This document shows positions 1 through 9,009 of a stretch of 64,000 nucleotides of DNA, in pieces. Each line of letters begins with the position of its first letter. The first letter of the stretch is position 1. The stretch comes from Candidatus Kapaibacterium sp. (lineage in GTDB: Bacteria; Bacteroidota; Ignavibacteria; Kapaibacteriales; UBA2268). The notes under the pieces were generated by a model. That model searched no databases, was not told the DNA's origin, and saw only the letters and a list, made by a program, of their open reading frames with translations. The stretch is taken from positions 124,001-188,000 of the forward strand of contig JAOABA010000056.1 in the NCBI GenBank assembly GCA_026418625.1, written 5' to 3'. The position numbers and the translations under genes were made by a program.

Positions 1-1616
1 CTTTTTGCTATGTTGATAGCTGTTCTAATTCCTCCAAGAGTATCAACGAGGCCGATTTTATAAGCATCTTCACCAGTCCAAACACGACCTTTGGCAATAG
101 CCCTTACTTGATCGAATGTTTTATTTCTTCCTGATGATACTTTGTTAATAAATCTATGGTAAATCCCTTCCACTCTTTGATGAAACTTTTCTCTTTGTTC
201 TTTGCTGAATGGATAAAGAACGTTTAAATCTTGTGCTGAAGGGCTTGTGTTGATTGAATCGAGAGTGATATCAAGCTTTTTCAACATATCACTGACAATC
301 GGAATAGCCGAAATAACACCTATAGAACCAGTGATAGTCATAGGATGAGCTATAATTGTATCGCAGGGGACAGAAATATAATATCCACCTGATGCAGCCA
401 CATCACTCATTGAAGCATAAACAGGTTTTTCTTTCTTTGTATCAATGATCTCCTGCCAAATAGCATCAGAAGCAATAACAGATCCACCGGGACTGTCAAT
501 TCTTAATATTATCGCTTTAACTTTTTTATCTTCTCTTGCCTTTCTTAAATTCTTGACAAACTCCTTAGGTGTAATCACATTTTCGTTATCAAAGGGTGAA
601 TTAGAAGATTCTGGCATAATAGCACCGGAACCATAAATAATTGCAATAGTAGGAGCATCTTCTTTAACTTTTGTCAATTTTTCAGGAAGATCTGACCATA
701 GATAATTACTTGTTGAGACCAGCCTTAATTTCTTAGATTTTTCATCCTTAACGTCTGCAAAAGCAAGGTCTCTTACTTTGTCGCGAACTTGTTGCTCGGT
801 GGCAAATTCGTCAATCAAGCCGAGAGCTTTCATTGAATCAGCTGTGAAAACTCCTCTAGCAAGTAAATTTTCTACTGTTTGCTTGTCAAGTTTCCTATAT
901 TTGGCTACGGATTCGACAAACTGTTTGTGTCTTTGATTTAAAATAACTCTAAGCTGAAGTTTCGATGAGTCGCTGAATGAAGTTCTGTTCAATGATTCAC
1001 CGGCAGACTTGAAATCCTCGAAATGATCGACAAAAAATTCAATACCAAGTTTTGCAAATAATCCTTTGAGGAAAAGTTGAGTAATAGCAAAACCATTCAT
1101 TTCGGCAAAACCATCTTCGGGCATAAAAATCTTATCTGCAGGAAGAAGCCTCATATAATGATTTTCTGTTCCCGCTTCGAAATAAGCATAAATAAATTTA
1201 CCAGATTGTTTAAAATCATCCAAGGCTTCCATTAATTCCATTGTTTTGGCATAACCCAAATCAATAGGGGTTGCTTTAAAATAAATACCTTTAATTCTAT
1301 CGTCTTGCTTTGCTATTCTGATGGCTCTCAATATATCGTGGAAAGATTCCCCTTTCGACATAGTAAATAATGTTGCAAAGGGATCTGTTTTGCCCACTTC
1401 TTCAATTTCTGATTTGAAATTTAGATAAAGAACAGTATTTGATTTTACTTCAACTGGCTCTTTTGCAAAAAATGAATCTATTGATGATAGAAATGAATAT
1501 ATTAGAATAATAAATCCGAGAAATATAACTCCGATGATTAGAACAGGTATCCACCATCGAGATCTTCGCCTCGAATAATATGGCTCAGGAGTCAAAGGTG
1601 TTTGAGTATTTGTCAT
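1..1616 (-). CDS. sppA: Signal peptide peptidase SppA, 67K type (C-terminus cut by window edge)
   Basis: Reading the minus strand from the ATG at 1614-1616 gives an open frame that runs off the window start, so the C-terminus is missing. The N-terminus has a charged stretch, then one transmembrane helix (about residues 20-45). Two tandem ClpP-fold S49 peptidase domains follow. The first contains the F-K-S-A-G-E-S segment that corresponds to the catalytic Lys region of E. coli SppA (known family: Lys in domain 1). The second has D-S-P-G-G and then S-D-V-A-A-S-G-G-Y-Y, where the Ser before GGYY is the expected nucleophile. The family degrades cleaved signal peptides in the membrane. This would suit a cell exporting many T9SS proteins. 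Identification is firm; the missing end prevents a length comparison. Confidence 0.93.
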   Translation of the reverse strand, partial: MTNTQTPLTPEPYYSRRRSRWWIPVLIIGVIFLGFIILIYSFLSSIDSFFAKEPVEVKSNTVLYLNFKSEIEEVGKTDPFATLFTMSKGESFHDILRAIRIAKQDDRIKGIYFKATPIDLGYAKTMELMEALDDFKQSGKFIYAYFEAGTENHYMRLLPADKIFMPEDGFAEMNGFAITQLFLKGLFAKLGIEFFVDHFEDFKSAGESLNRTSFSDSSKLQLRVILNQRHKQFVESVAKYRKLDKQTVENLLARGVFTADSMKALGLIDEFATEQQVRDKVRDLAFADVKDEKSKKLRLVSTSNYLWSDLPEKLTKVKEDAPTIAIIYGSGAIMPESSNSPFDNENVITPKEFVKNLRKAREDKKVKAIILRIDSPGGSVIASDAIWQEIIDTKKEKPVYASMSDVAASGGYYISVPCDTIIAHPMTITGSIGVISAIPIVSDMLKKLDITLDSINTSPSAQDLNVLYPFSKEQREKFHQRVEGIYHRFINKVSSGRNKTFDQVRAIAKGRVWTGEDAYKIGLVDTLGGIRTAINIAK

Positions 1617-1668
1617 AAATTCTCCCTCAAAAAATAAAAACTAATAAATTAAATACGAAGGAATTCTT

Positions 1669-2331
1669 CTAATGTTTCAATCTATTGTAAATTGAAAAAT
1701 TTAACCAGTGGGAATTGTTTATTTTCTTATTTTTCTCAAAAATTACGAAAAAAACGATTGCTGTTACAACTCCTATAATGGAACCAGCCCAAACATCAAT
1801 AAGAAAATGCTGCAATAAGTAAATTCTTGATATGCAAACAAAGAAAGCAATTAGGAAAAAAAATAAGGACATTAAATTATTCTTTGTTACCAGTGATAAG
1901 GTTAAAAATAAAGCAAAAGCTGTTGCTGAATGACCTGAGGGAAAACTATTATGATAGTAGATGTCAATTCCCTGAACTATATGCAAATTCTCAAAATTCA
2001 CTAAATATTTCAAAGGTCTGGGACTTTGAACAATGTGCTTAATTATTTGCGCGATTATTCCGCTAACTACATAAGTAATTACTGTTAAAACTGCATATCT
2101 TATTCTTATGAAAGCAATCGGTAAAATAACAATCAAAATAAACAGACCATCCCCCAAAAAAGTCATATATTTAAAGAATGAATCAAAGAAAGAATTATGG
2201 AATGAATTTAAAATCAGCAGGGAATGCTCCCTCGGAAAAATTATTGAGTATATTAAACCAAAAAAGAAAAAAATAATATATAACAGAAAGAATATTCTGT
2301 TGTTTTTTATTAATTCTATAAAGGTTTTCAT
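1669..2331 (-). CDS. PAP2-family membrane phosphatase
   Basis: A 220-residue protein with about six transmembrane helices. It carries all three PAP2 (type 2 phosphatidic acid phosphatase) signatures: K-x6-R-P (KHIVQSPRP), P-S-G-H (NSFPSGHSAT) and S-R-x5-H-x3-D (SRIYLLQHFLIDVW). The two His and the Asp/Arg residues form the active site in known members, which hydrolyse lipid phosphates such as phosphatidic acid, undecaprenyl pyrophosphate or phosphatidylglycerophosphate. Which lipid is used cannot be told from sequence. It ends 52 bp from sppA and starts 5 bp after the stop of the upstream minus-strand gene, so these genes may be cotranscribed. Confidence 0.9.
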   Translation of the reverse strand: MKTFIELIKNNRIFFLLYIIFFFFGLIYSIIFPREHSLLILNSFHNSFFDSFFKYMTFLGDGLFILIVILPIAFIRIRYAVLTVITYVVSGIIAQIIKHIVQSPRPLKYLVNFENLHIVQGIDIYYHNSFPSGHSATAFALFLTLSLVTKNNLMSLFFFLIAFFVCISRIYLLQHFLIDVWAGSIIGVVTAIVFFVIFEKNKKINNSHWLNFSIYNRLKH

Positions 2332-2335
2332 TTAT

Positions 2336-3325
2336 TTAAGTTGTTGCTAACTGTGCATTAAAATTATTGTTCGTATTATTATTTTCTTCCTCTTCAAATG
2401 TATGGACGATGGTGAACAACTTTTTCTTTCTGAATTGTTTACATATCATATCTGCATAATTATAGGAATAAAAAGAGCCTATGGAATATGCTACACCACC
2501 GGCAGCTTGAACCTTCACTGAATCCGGTAGAAGCTGTTTAATGGTATCTTCATCTTGTGGTTTTTGTGGAACAATAATCACGTGATAAATTTTTATTTCT
2601 TCGTCTTTTTTCAAATATGTTTCAATAATACCCATTAATTCAGAAGTAATCAACTCTTCTTCTTCAGTAATTTTTTCGTCAGCATTAATTAATTCAGTCA
2701 TCATATCTTTCAGTTGAGCAACCTGCTCAGTTGGAGGCTCTCTATCTAGATAATCAAGAAGGCTATTTCTAAGTCTGATATAATTATTTTCAGTTCCTTT
2801 AAGTCTCTCTCTATCTAATTTTTCAATAGAATAATCAATATTCCATTCATTAGCAAAAGCAGTGATTAATTCCTTTTCTTTTGAGTCGAGTTCTTCATCA
2901 ATCATAGCCAATTGATGAAGGATGTTAATGATAACTTCGGCGTTTTGGGGCTTAAAGAAACGTTTGATTAAATAGTTAGCTTCTTTTCTTTCAAGTCTTA
3001 GAGATTGCTTAATCAATGTCCATAAACCTAATCTTTTCTGTCCCTTCACCCATAATCCAGTTCCAACAAGGAGGAAGATAGTTGCTTCAACCATAATTAT
3101 TGAAGTATCAATGATGCTCTCATAGTCTTGCTTAATTATATAAGAAATAATCCAAATGGAGCAATTAAGCAATAAAAGAGACAAACCGAAAATTGATTGT
3201 GATTCTGCAACTTCTTTGTCCCATTTACGTTTCCAAATTTTATTAGCTCTTAAATAAAGCTGGACAATAGACATTCCAATCGAGATCCAAAGAAAAACAT
3301 CAATTATTTTTTCAAAAAGATTCAT
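2336..3325 (-). CDS. Membrane-anchored protein with TerB-like middle region
   Basis: A 329-residue protein with an N-terminal membrane portion (three hydrophobic segments within residues 1-95). A helical acidic region follows (about 125-235) that has the look of a TerB-like domain: hydrophobic helix, L-A-M-I-D-E-E-L-D-S-K-E, and a repeat of the pattern further on (I-N-A-D-E-K-I-T-E-E-E). The last 90 residues form a small alpha/beta module ending in an Asn-rich tail; the segment Y-S-I-G-S-F-Y-S-Y-N-Y-A-D resembles a SPOR-type fold but this is weak. No catalytic motif is seen and no function is assigned. It overlaps nothing and is divergent from the hydrogenase operon. Confidence 0.6.
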   Translation of the reverse strand: MNLFEKIIDVFLWISIGMSIVQLYLRANKIWKRKWDKEVAESQSIFGLSLLLLNCSIWIISYIIKQDYESIIDTSIIMVEATIFLLVGTGLWVKGQKRLGLWTLIKQSLRLERKEANYLIKRFFKPQNAEVIINILHQLAMIDEELDSKEKELITAFANEWNIDYSIEKLDRERLKGTENNYIRLRNSLLDYLDREPPTEQVAQLKDMMTELINADEKITEEEELITSELMGIIETYLKKDEEIKIYHVIIVPQKPQDEDTIKQLLPDSVKVQAAGGVAYSIGSFYSYNYADMICKQFRKKKLFTIVHTFEEEENNNTNNNFNAQLATT

Positions 3326-3486
3326 TTCTTATTTACCAAATTAAATTGATTAGAAAGAGTTGCAAGATAATAAAGTTATGAATTTTAAAAAAGTTAAAAG
3401 TTCAAAATAATATCAAACGTAGCAACACTTATGTTACATAGTAATCGAATTAATTATTTTTAATTAAGTTAAATAGAAATTTTTCT

Positions 3487-3494
3487 TATGTTTG
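3487..3494 (+). promoter_or_regulatory. Candidate Bacteroidota -7 element for the hydrogenase operon
   Basis: TATGTTTG fits the Bacteroidota sigma factor consensus TAnnTTTG, 39 bp before the response regulator start. No clear TTTG box is found about 20 bp upstream. The 207-bp divergent intergenic region also holds an AT-rich inverted repeat near 3449-3466 and a short palindrome TTACATAGTAA near 3434. A match to this degenerate motif is expected by chance in AT-rich DNA, so position and context carry most of the weight. Confidence 0.35.
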
Positions 3495-3533
3495 AAATTG
3501 TAACCATAATGTTTTTTTAATGAAAGTTTTATT

Positions 3534-3899
3534 ATGGCAAAAATTGCAATTATTGATGATGATCCCGATATTGTCGAAGCAATAGGAACCTTGCTGGAAC
3601 TAAAGGGATTTGAAGTAATAACCGCATCTGACATCGATGCCGGTTACGATTTAATATCAAACGAAACACCGGATTTAATAATATTAGATGTAATGATGCA
3701 GGAACCGGATGATGGTTTTTATCTGGCTATGAAATTGAGGAAAAAAGGCTATAATATGCCAATTATTATGCTGACATCAGTTGCCAAAGCAACAGGTTTA
3801 GAATTTGGTGCTGATGGTGCTGTTCCGATTAATGAATTTTTGGAGAAACCAATCCAATCAAATGTTTTGCTTGATATGATCAATAAATATCTATCTTAA
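3534..3899 (+). CDS. Single-domain response regulator
   Basis: A 121-residue CheY-like receiver with no output domain. The acidic pocket is D8-D9-D10, the phospho-acceptor is D52 (L-I-I-L-D-V-M-M), the switch Thr is T81 (L-T-S) and the conserved Lys is K105 (E-K-P). It ends 15 bp before hydC, so it is almost certainly cotranscribed with the hydrogenase genes. A membrane histidine kinase lies at the other end of the same run of genes. The inferred role is a phospho-relay partner of that kinase, possibly reporting hydrogen or redox status. Because it lacks DNA binding, it would act by protein contact. Confidence 0.92.
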   Translation: MAKIAIIDDDPDIVEAIGTLLELKGFEVITASDIDAGYDLISNETPDLIILDVMMQEPDDGFYLAMKLRKKGYNMPIIMLTSVAKATGLEFGADGAVPINEFLEKPIQSNVLLDMINKYLS

Positions 3900-3914
3900 C
3901 CAAGGAGCTCATTT

Positions 3915-4388
3915 ATGTTAGTTTCAGAAAAACATGGTTTAACAGCAGAAATAGAAAGTCTCGCTGAAAAATATGGAAGAACACGAGAAGCACTGCTTCC
4001 CATTCTTCAAGAAATACAAATGAGGCATGGATATATTTCTGAATTCGCCCAGCAAGAAATCGCAAACTTTTTAGATATACATCCAGTTGAAGTTTATGGA
4101 GTTGTAACTTTTTACGCTTTTTTAAGCAGGAAACCCGAAGGAAGATATATAGTAAAACTTTGTCAAACAATAGCTTGTGATCTTGCTGATAAAGAAGCTA
4201 TCGCACGCGCCATCGAAAGAGAACTTAATATTAAGTTTGGAGAAACAACTCAGGACACTAAGTTTACCCTTCAATATATTAATTGTATGGGAATGTGTGA
4301 TCAAGGTCCTGCTATGCTTGTTAACGATGATGTTTATACACATCTCACTCCACATAAAGCTGTTGAAATAATTAAAAGCTATAAGTAG
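3915..4388 (+). CDS. hydC: [FeFe]-hydrogenase subunit HydC, NuoE-like [2Fe-2S] protein
   Basis: 157 residues, the usual size for NuoE/HydC. The thioredoxin-like [2Fe-2S] domain has its four ligands as C83-x4-C88 and C124-x3-C128. The N-terminal helical bundle (residues 10-70) is the NuoE type (A-L-L-P-I-L-Q-E-I-Q). An AAGGAG ribosome binding site lies 7 nt before the ATG. In trimeric electron-bifurcating hydrogenases this subunit sits next to the flavin subunit and passes electrons between HydA and HydB. The following gene starts 10 bp after its stop, which supports one complex. Confidence 0.93.
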   Translation: MLVSEKHGLTAEIESLAEKYGRTREALLPILQEIQMRHGYISEFAQQEIANFLDIHPVEVYGVVTFYAFLSRKPEGRYIVKLCQTIACDLADKEAIARAIERELNIKFGETTQDTKFTLQYINCMGMCDQGPAMLVNDDVYTHLTPHKAVEIIKSYK

Positions 4389-4398
4389 GGAGGTAAAA

Positions 4399-5571
4399 AT
4401 GCCAATAATGAACGATACAATACAGTTTAATGTCGGTGAGCATAGATTAGCTCTCGAGAAAGCTTTGAAGCTCACCCCTCAAGATATTGTTATGGAAATC
4501 AGAGAAGCTGGACTCAAAGGAAGAGGTGGTGCCGGCTTTCCAACTGGAACTAAATGGCTCCTTGCTCTATCAGCTGTTGCAGAAAAAAAATTTGTTATTT
4601 GTAATGCTGACGAAGGCGAACCCGGAACCTTCAAAGATAGAGTCCTTCTCGATGAATACACAAATCTTGTCATTGATGGTATGACTATCGGAGGTTATGC
4701 TATTCAAGCAACTGAGGGAATTATTTATCTCAGAGGTGAATATAAATACCTTCTTAACAAACTCGAAAGATTCCTTGATGAAAAAAGAGAAAACAATCAA
4801 CTTGGAAATAATATACTTGGAACTGGTTTTAATTTTGATATTAAAATCAGGCTGGGTTCAGGTGCTTATGTTTGTGGGGAAGAAACTGCCTTAATCGAAT
4901 CACTCGAGGGACATAGAGGTGAAGCACGAAATCGCCCTCCGTTTCCTGTAAATACTGGATTTATGGGTTACCCAACTATTGTTAACAACGTTGAAACTTT
5001 TGCTTCAGCTGCAATTATCATATCCAAAGGGGCAGATTGGTTTAAAAAGATTGGTATTTCAAAATCTTATGGAACAAAATTAGTTTCAATATCAGGCGAT
5101 TGCAAAAAGCCCGGAGTCTATGAAGTTCCATTTGGAATATCTATTAGAGATTTACTGAAAATGGTGGAAGCTGATGAAGCAAAAGCCGTTCAGGTTGGAG
5201 GAGCCTCTGGACAGTGTGTTCCAGAGTCCCAATTTGACAGAAAAATTTCCTTCGAAGATCTTTCAACGGGTGGCTCAGTAATGATATTTAACAAATCAAG
5301 GGATATGCTTCACATTCTTAAAAATTTTATGGAATTTTTTGTGGAGGAATCCTGCGGGCAGTGCTCACCTTGTAGAATTGGTAATAAAAAATTACTTGAA
5401 GGTATTGAACTAATTGAACAAGGAAAATGCTCTTATACATATTTAAATGAGTTGATTGAACTTGGAAAATCTATGCAATTAGCTTCTAAATGTGGGCTTG
5501 GGCAATCGAGTCCTAATCCTTTCATTTCTATTTTGACTAATTTCGAGAACGAAGTATTTTCAACAAAATAA
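4399..5571 (+). CDS. hydB: [FeFe]-hydrogenase subunit HydB, NuoF-like NADH/FMN protein (short form)
   Basis: 390 residues. The FMN/NADH-binding core is intact: G-R-G-G-A-G-F-P-T-G (41-50), C-N-A-D-E-G-E-P-G-T (68-77), G-A-Y-V-C-G-E-E-T-A-L-I-E-S-L-E-G (155-171). The SLBB region follows, then the [4Fe-4S] helical bundle with ligands C319-x2-C322-x2-C325 and C365. Compared with the roughly 600-residue HydB of Thermotoga-type enzymes, it lacks both the N-terminal [2Fe-2S] thioredoxin-like domain and the C-terminal double [4Fe-4S] ferredoxin domain. It is therefore about NuoF length. The expected role is NAD(H) oxidation/reduction at FMN. Whether this minimal form bifurcates electrons to ferredoxin is open. 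GGGAGG precedes the ATG. Confidence 0.92.
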   Translation: MPIMNDTIQFNVGEHRLALEKALKLTPQDIVMEIREAGLKGRGGAGFPTGTKWLLALSAVAEKKFVICNADEGEPGTFKDRVLLDEYTNLVIDGMTIGGYAIQATEGIIYLRGEYKYLLNKLERFLDEKRENNQLGNNILGTGFNFDIKIRLGSGAYVCGEETALIESLEGHRGEARNRPPFPVNTGFMGYPTIVNNVETFASAAIIISKGADWFKKIGISKSYGTKLVSISGDCKKPGVYEVPFGISIRDLLKMVEADEAKAVQVGGASGQCVPESQFDRKISFEDLSTGGSVMIFNKSRDMLHILKNFMEFFVEESCGQCSPCRIGNKKLLEGIELIEQGKCSYTYLNELIELGKSMQLASKCGLGQSSPNPFISILTNFENEVFSTK

Positions 5572-5582
5572 GGAAAATTAAA

Positions 5583-7457
5583 ATGATTAAAGATAAATTG
5601 TCAAGAACCCCTGTCAGCCAGCAACCCTTAATTGTTAAAAAAGAAGAAGAAGGCGGAATTGGGTCTTTTGTTGAAGTAGAAATCAATGGAAGAAAAATAC
5701 AAGTTCAAATGGGAACAACTATTTTGGAAGCTTGCAGGCAAAACAATATTCATATACCAACATTATGCTATCACGAAGATCTTTGTTTGGCTGGTTTATG
5801 CAGAATCTGCGTGGTTGAAATCGAAGGAATGAGAACTCTTCAAGCTGCCTGCACTTATCCCATTACTAATAAACTAAAAATCCAAACAACAAGTGAAAAA
5901 GTCCGAAAAGCAAGAAGACACATTTTAGACTTATTATTAAGCGAGCATTATGGCGAATGTTATTCCTGCCATAGAAACGGAAACTGCGAGCTACAGTCTC
6001 TGGCAAAAGAATATGGTGTGGACGGTTACAAATTCGGTCATATAACAGAAAGAAGACACACTGTTGACCGATCGAGCTATTCTGTCATCAGGGATATGGA
6101 TAAATGTGTTCTTTGCAAGAGATGTGTTAGAACTTGTATTGACCTTCAGGAAGTTGGTGTTCTGGAAGCAACTCACAGAGGCTATGATACAACCATATCT
6201 ACATTTTATGATAAGCCATTAGCCGATGTAATTTGTATTAACTGTGGACAATGTATAAATAGGTGTCCTACTGCGGCTCTAAAAGCTAATGATCCTTCAG
6301 ATGAAATTTGGGTTGCAATTGATAATCCTAAAAAACACGTTGTTATACAAACAGCTCCCTCGCCACGAGCTTCAATCGGCGAAGAATTCGGTTTACCCCC
6401 GGGTCATTCTATGACAAAACAATTGAACACTGCACTCCGTTGGATTGGTTTCGATAAAGTGTTTGACACAAATTTTACAGCCGACTTGACTATTATGGAA
6501 GAAGGAACTGAATTACTTAACAGATTGAAAAAAAAGCTGGTTGAGGGAGATAATAATATAAAATTACCTCAATTTACATCTTGTTCACCCGGATGGGTTA
6601 AATATATTGAACATTTTTATCCGGATTACCTTGATTATCTTTCAACTTGCAAATCTCCACAGCAAATGTTTGGTGCATTAATTAAAACTTTCTATGCCCA
6701 AGAAAATAATATTGCACCCGAAGATATAGTAACAGTTGCTCTTATGCCCTGCTCTGCTAAGAAATTCGAATGTAATCGCCCTGAGATGCATTCCTCGGGC
6801 TTCAAAGATGTTGACTATGGTCTAACAACTCGTGAGATGGCTCAAATGATTAGAGAAGCCGGAATTAACTTGCCCGATTTAGAAGGTTCTGGTTTTGACG
6901 ATCCTTTTGGTGATGCTTCCGGTGCAGGTCTTATTTTTGGTGCTACCGGTGGTGTTATGGAAGCCGCTCTAAGAACTGTTTATGAAATTGTTACTGGCAG
7001 AGAAGTTCCATTCAAAAATTTAGAAATTACTCCCTGCCGTGGTTTCGAAGGAGTCCGTCAGGCTTCTGTAAAACTCGAAGGAACTTTGCCAGAGTGGAAT
7101 TTCCTCGAAGGAGTTGATTTGAATTTTATGATTGCTCACGGCACCGCTAATGCAAAAAAAGTTATGGAAGCTCTTGTTCGTGGAGAATTGGAAAATATTC
7201 ACTTTATTGAAGTTATGGCTTGCCCGGGCGGTTGCATCGGTGGTGGTGGTCAGCCAATTCCGACATCTCCTGAAATCAGAAAGAAAAGGGCTGAAGCAAT
7301 TTATAACGAAGACAGAGGCTTAGAAGTAAGGAAATCACATCAAAATCCTCATATTAAATATATTTACGAAAAATTCTTGATTGATGGTCCTTGCGGACAT
7401 ATTTCACATAAGCTACTTCATACTCATTATGTGAAACGTGGTAAATTTATAGCTTAA
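5583..7457 (+). CDS. hydA: [FeFe]-hydrogenase catalytic subunit HydA (NADH-linked trimeric type)
   Basis: 624 residues with four cluster modules before the H-cluster domain. Plant-type [2Fe-2S]: C62-x10-C73-x2-C76-x13-C90. His-ligated [4Fe-4S]: H122-x3-C126-x2-C129-x5-C135. Two [4Fe-4S] ferredoxin sites: C175/178/181/185 and C218/221/224/228. The H-cluster motifs are L1 T-S-C-S-P-G-W (332-338), L2 M-P-C-S-A-K-K-F-E (388-396) and L3 M-A-C-P-G-G-C-I-G-G-G-G-Q-P (545-558). The small-subunit-like C-terminus (H-K-L-L-H-T-H-Y) is fused, as is usual for this type. The enzyme makes or uses H2 with NAD(H) and perhaps ferredoxin, in the cytoplasm. The odd point is Ser335 in L1, where the canonical motif is TSCCPxW. 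Maturases HydE/F/G are not in the window. Confidence 0.95.
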   Translation: MIKDKLSRTPVSQQPLIVKKEEEGGIGSFVEVEINGRKIQVQMGTTILEACRQNNIHIPTLCYHEDLCLAGLCRICVVEIEGMRTLQAACTYPITNKLKIQTTSEKVRKARRHILDLLLSEHYGECYSCHRNGNCELQSLAKEYGVDGYKFGHITERRHTVDRSSYSVIRDMDKCVLCKRCVRTCIDLQEVGVLEATHRGYDTTISTFYDKPLADVICINCGQCINRCPTAALKANDPSDEIWVAIDNPKKHVVIQTAPSPRASIGEEFGLPPGHSMTKQLNTALRWIGFDKVFDTNFTADLTIMEEGTELLNRLKKKLVEGDNNIKLPQFTSCSPGWVKYIEHFYPDYLDYLSTCKSPQQMFGALIKTFYAQENNIAPEDIVTVALMPCSAKKFECNRPEMHSSGFKDVDYGLTTREMAQMIREAGINLPDLEGSGFDDPFGDASGAGLIFGATGGVMEAALRTVYEIVTGREVPFKNLEITPCRGFEGVRQASVKLEGTLPEWNFLEGVDLNFMIAHGTANAKKVMEALVRGELENIHFIEVMACPGGCIGGGGQPIPTSPEIRKKRAEAIYNEDRGLEVRKSHQNPHIKYIYEKFLIDGPCGHISHKLLHTHYVKRGKFIA

Positions 7458-7545
7458 GCCTTTATTATCATAGATTTTGGCAAAGAAAATTTTTTCTCAT
7501 TAAATTGAGAAATTAATTATGTTTCTTTAAAATTTTGTAGGTCTT

Positions 7546-8991
7546 ATGGGTGGCAACTTCCTAAAATTAGTTCCCGAAAGGGTGAAATTCGACCAATTCT
7601 GGGTCGAAATAAGGAAGCGAAACCGCTGGTTAATCCTGCTTAGGTATGGCGCTGTTATACTTCTTGCCACCCTTATTATAGGAATATTGATACTGCAAAG
7701 TATTTTCCCAAATTTCTATATTAGCACAATTCCTCTCTGGATTATAGCCGGTTCAATACTCATTTATAATGTTTTTTTTCACCAGCTTTGGCTTTATCTC
7801 TCAAAGAAAAGGAAATGGTATCTACAGAAAAAATCCGAATTTATTGACAAAGGTTTTCATAGTCTTCACTTTTCTTTAATGCAAATATGTTTCGACCTAG
7901 TCGCTTTGCTTTTGTTCATTTATTACACCGGCGGTGTCGAGACTCCTTTGTTTGTCTTTTTTATTTTTCATATTATCATTGGTTCTTTGTTTTTGCCCGG
8001 TGAAATAATTGCGATTCTTGTTACTTGCGTTCTGGGTATTTCAATCACTGGCTCATTGCTTGAATTAAATGGAGTCATACCACATTATGCTATTTACGGC
8101 TACCTTGAAACCCCACTTTATAATAACTATGTATATCTGATATTTTTCTTCGGGACTTTTGGCATAGCACTTTATTTATCAGTTTATCTGGCAAATTCAA
8201 TCGCTAAAACTTTGTATCAACGAGAAAGAGCCTTAACTTCAGCTTATGATGAATTGGAAAATGCTGAAAAATCTAAATCAAGATATGTTCAGGCTGTCGT
8301 CCACGACCTAAAAACTCCAATAGCTGCTACTCTTACTTATATTGATATGATTCTTCAAGGAACATTGGGCGAAGTCCCACGTCAAATTCTTCGACCTATT
8401 GAACGCTCAAAAATTAGATTAAGCAATGCAATCCAGACCATTAACGATATTCTCCATATCTCCCAAATTAAGCTTGAATCTGGCTTAGAAAGCATCACTA
8501 AGGTGAATTTAATTGAAATATTCGATGAAATCCATAGAGAAATTTTATTTTTGATTGAGAATAAAGGCATTTCATACTCTTTTATTGCCGAGGACGAGGA
8601 AGAACTTAATATTATCAGTGACCCAAAATTGCTCAAACTCGCCCTTTCAAATTTGCTCTCCAATGCTTATAAATATACAGATAGCGGAGGTAAAATTCAG
8701 GTTAAAGTCAATGAAACAAAAGACCATTTGATAATTTCTGTGGCTGATACCGGTATTGGCATTCCCGAAAATGAACTGAATAAGATATTCAATGCTTTCT
8801 ACAGGACTTCAATTTCCAAATCAAAGGGGATTGAAGGCTCAGGACTTGGGCTGTCAATGGTCAGCGAAATAGTCGAAAAATTTAACGGAAAAATTGAGGT
8901 GAAATCTCCCTCTTATCTTTCTACCTCTGCTGATAGACCCGGAACTGAATTCATTATCACTTTACCAAAGGTTTTTGAATTAATGAAATAA
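7546..8991 (+). CDS. Membrane sensor histidine kinase
   Basis: 481 residues. Residues 30-220 hold about six transmembrane helices with no sizeable extracellular domain, so the signal is probably sensed in the membrane or by redox state. A short coiled linker leads to HisKA with H253 (V-V-H-D-L-K-T-P). The HATPase domain has the N box (L-S-N-L-L-S-N-A-Y-K-Y), G1 (D-T-G-I-G-I) and G2 (G-S-G-L-G-L-S-M-V). It lies 88 bp after hydA on the same strand, with the response regulator at the front of the operon. The inferred job is signal input for that receiver. Its target is unknown. Confidence 0.9.
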   Translation: MGGNFLKLVPERVKFDQFWVEIRKRNRWLILLRYGAVILLATLIIGILILQSIFPNFYISTIPLWIIAGSILIYNVFFHQLWLYLSKKRKWYLQKKSEFIDKGFHSLHFSLMQICFDLVALLLFIYYTGGVETPLFVFFIFHIIIGSLFLPGEIIAILVTCVLGISITGSLLELNGVIPHYAIYGYLETPLYNNYVYLIFFFGTFGIALYLSVYLANSIAKTLYQRERALTSAYDELENAEKSKSRYVQAVVHDLKTPIAATLTYIDMILQGTLGEVPRQILRPIERSKIRLSNAIQTINDILHISQIKLESGLESITKVNLIEIFDEIHREILFLIENKGISYSFIAEDEEELNIISDPKLLKLALSNLLSNAYKYTDSGGKIQVKVNETKDHLIISVADTGIGIPENELNKIFNAFYRTSISKSKGIEGSGLGLSMVSEIVEKFNGKIEVKSPSYLSTSADRPGTEFIITLPKVFELMK

Positions 8992-9009
8992 TAAAAAGTC
9001 AATTTTTAA

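Noticed and set aside
5583-7457. Sensory (HydS) hydrogenase
   Set aside because: No PAS or signalling domain is fused, and hydB and hydC are adjacent, so a catalytic NAD-linked enzyme fits better.
8382-8663. Minus-strand 93-codon ORF within the histidine kinase gene
   Set aside because: Shadow of the kinase's HisKA region; no independent start signal and the sense strand is clearly coding.
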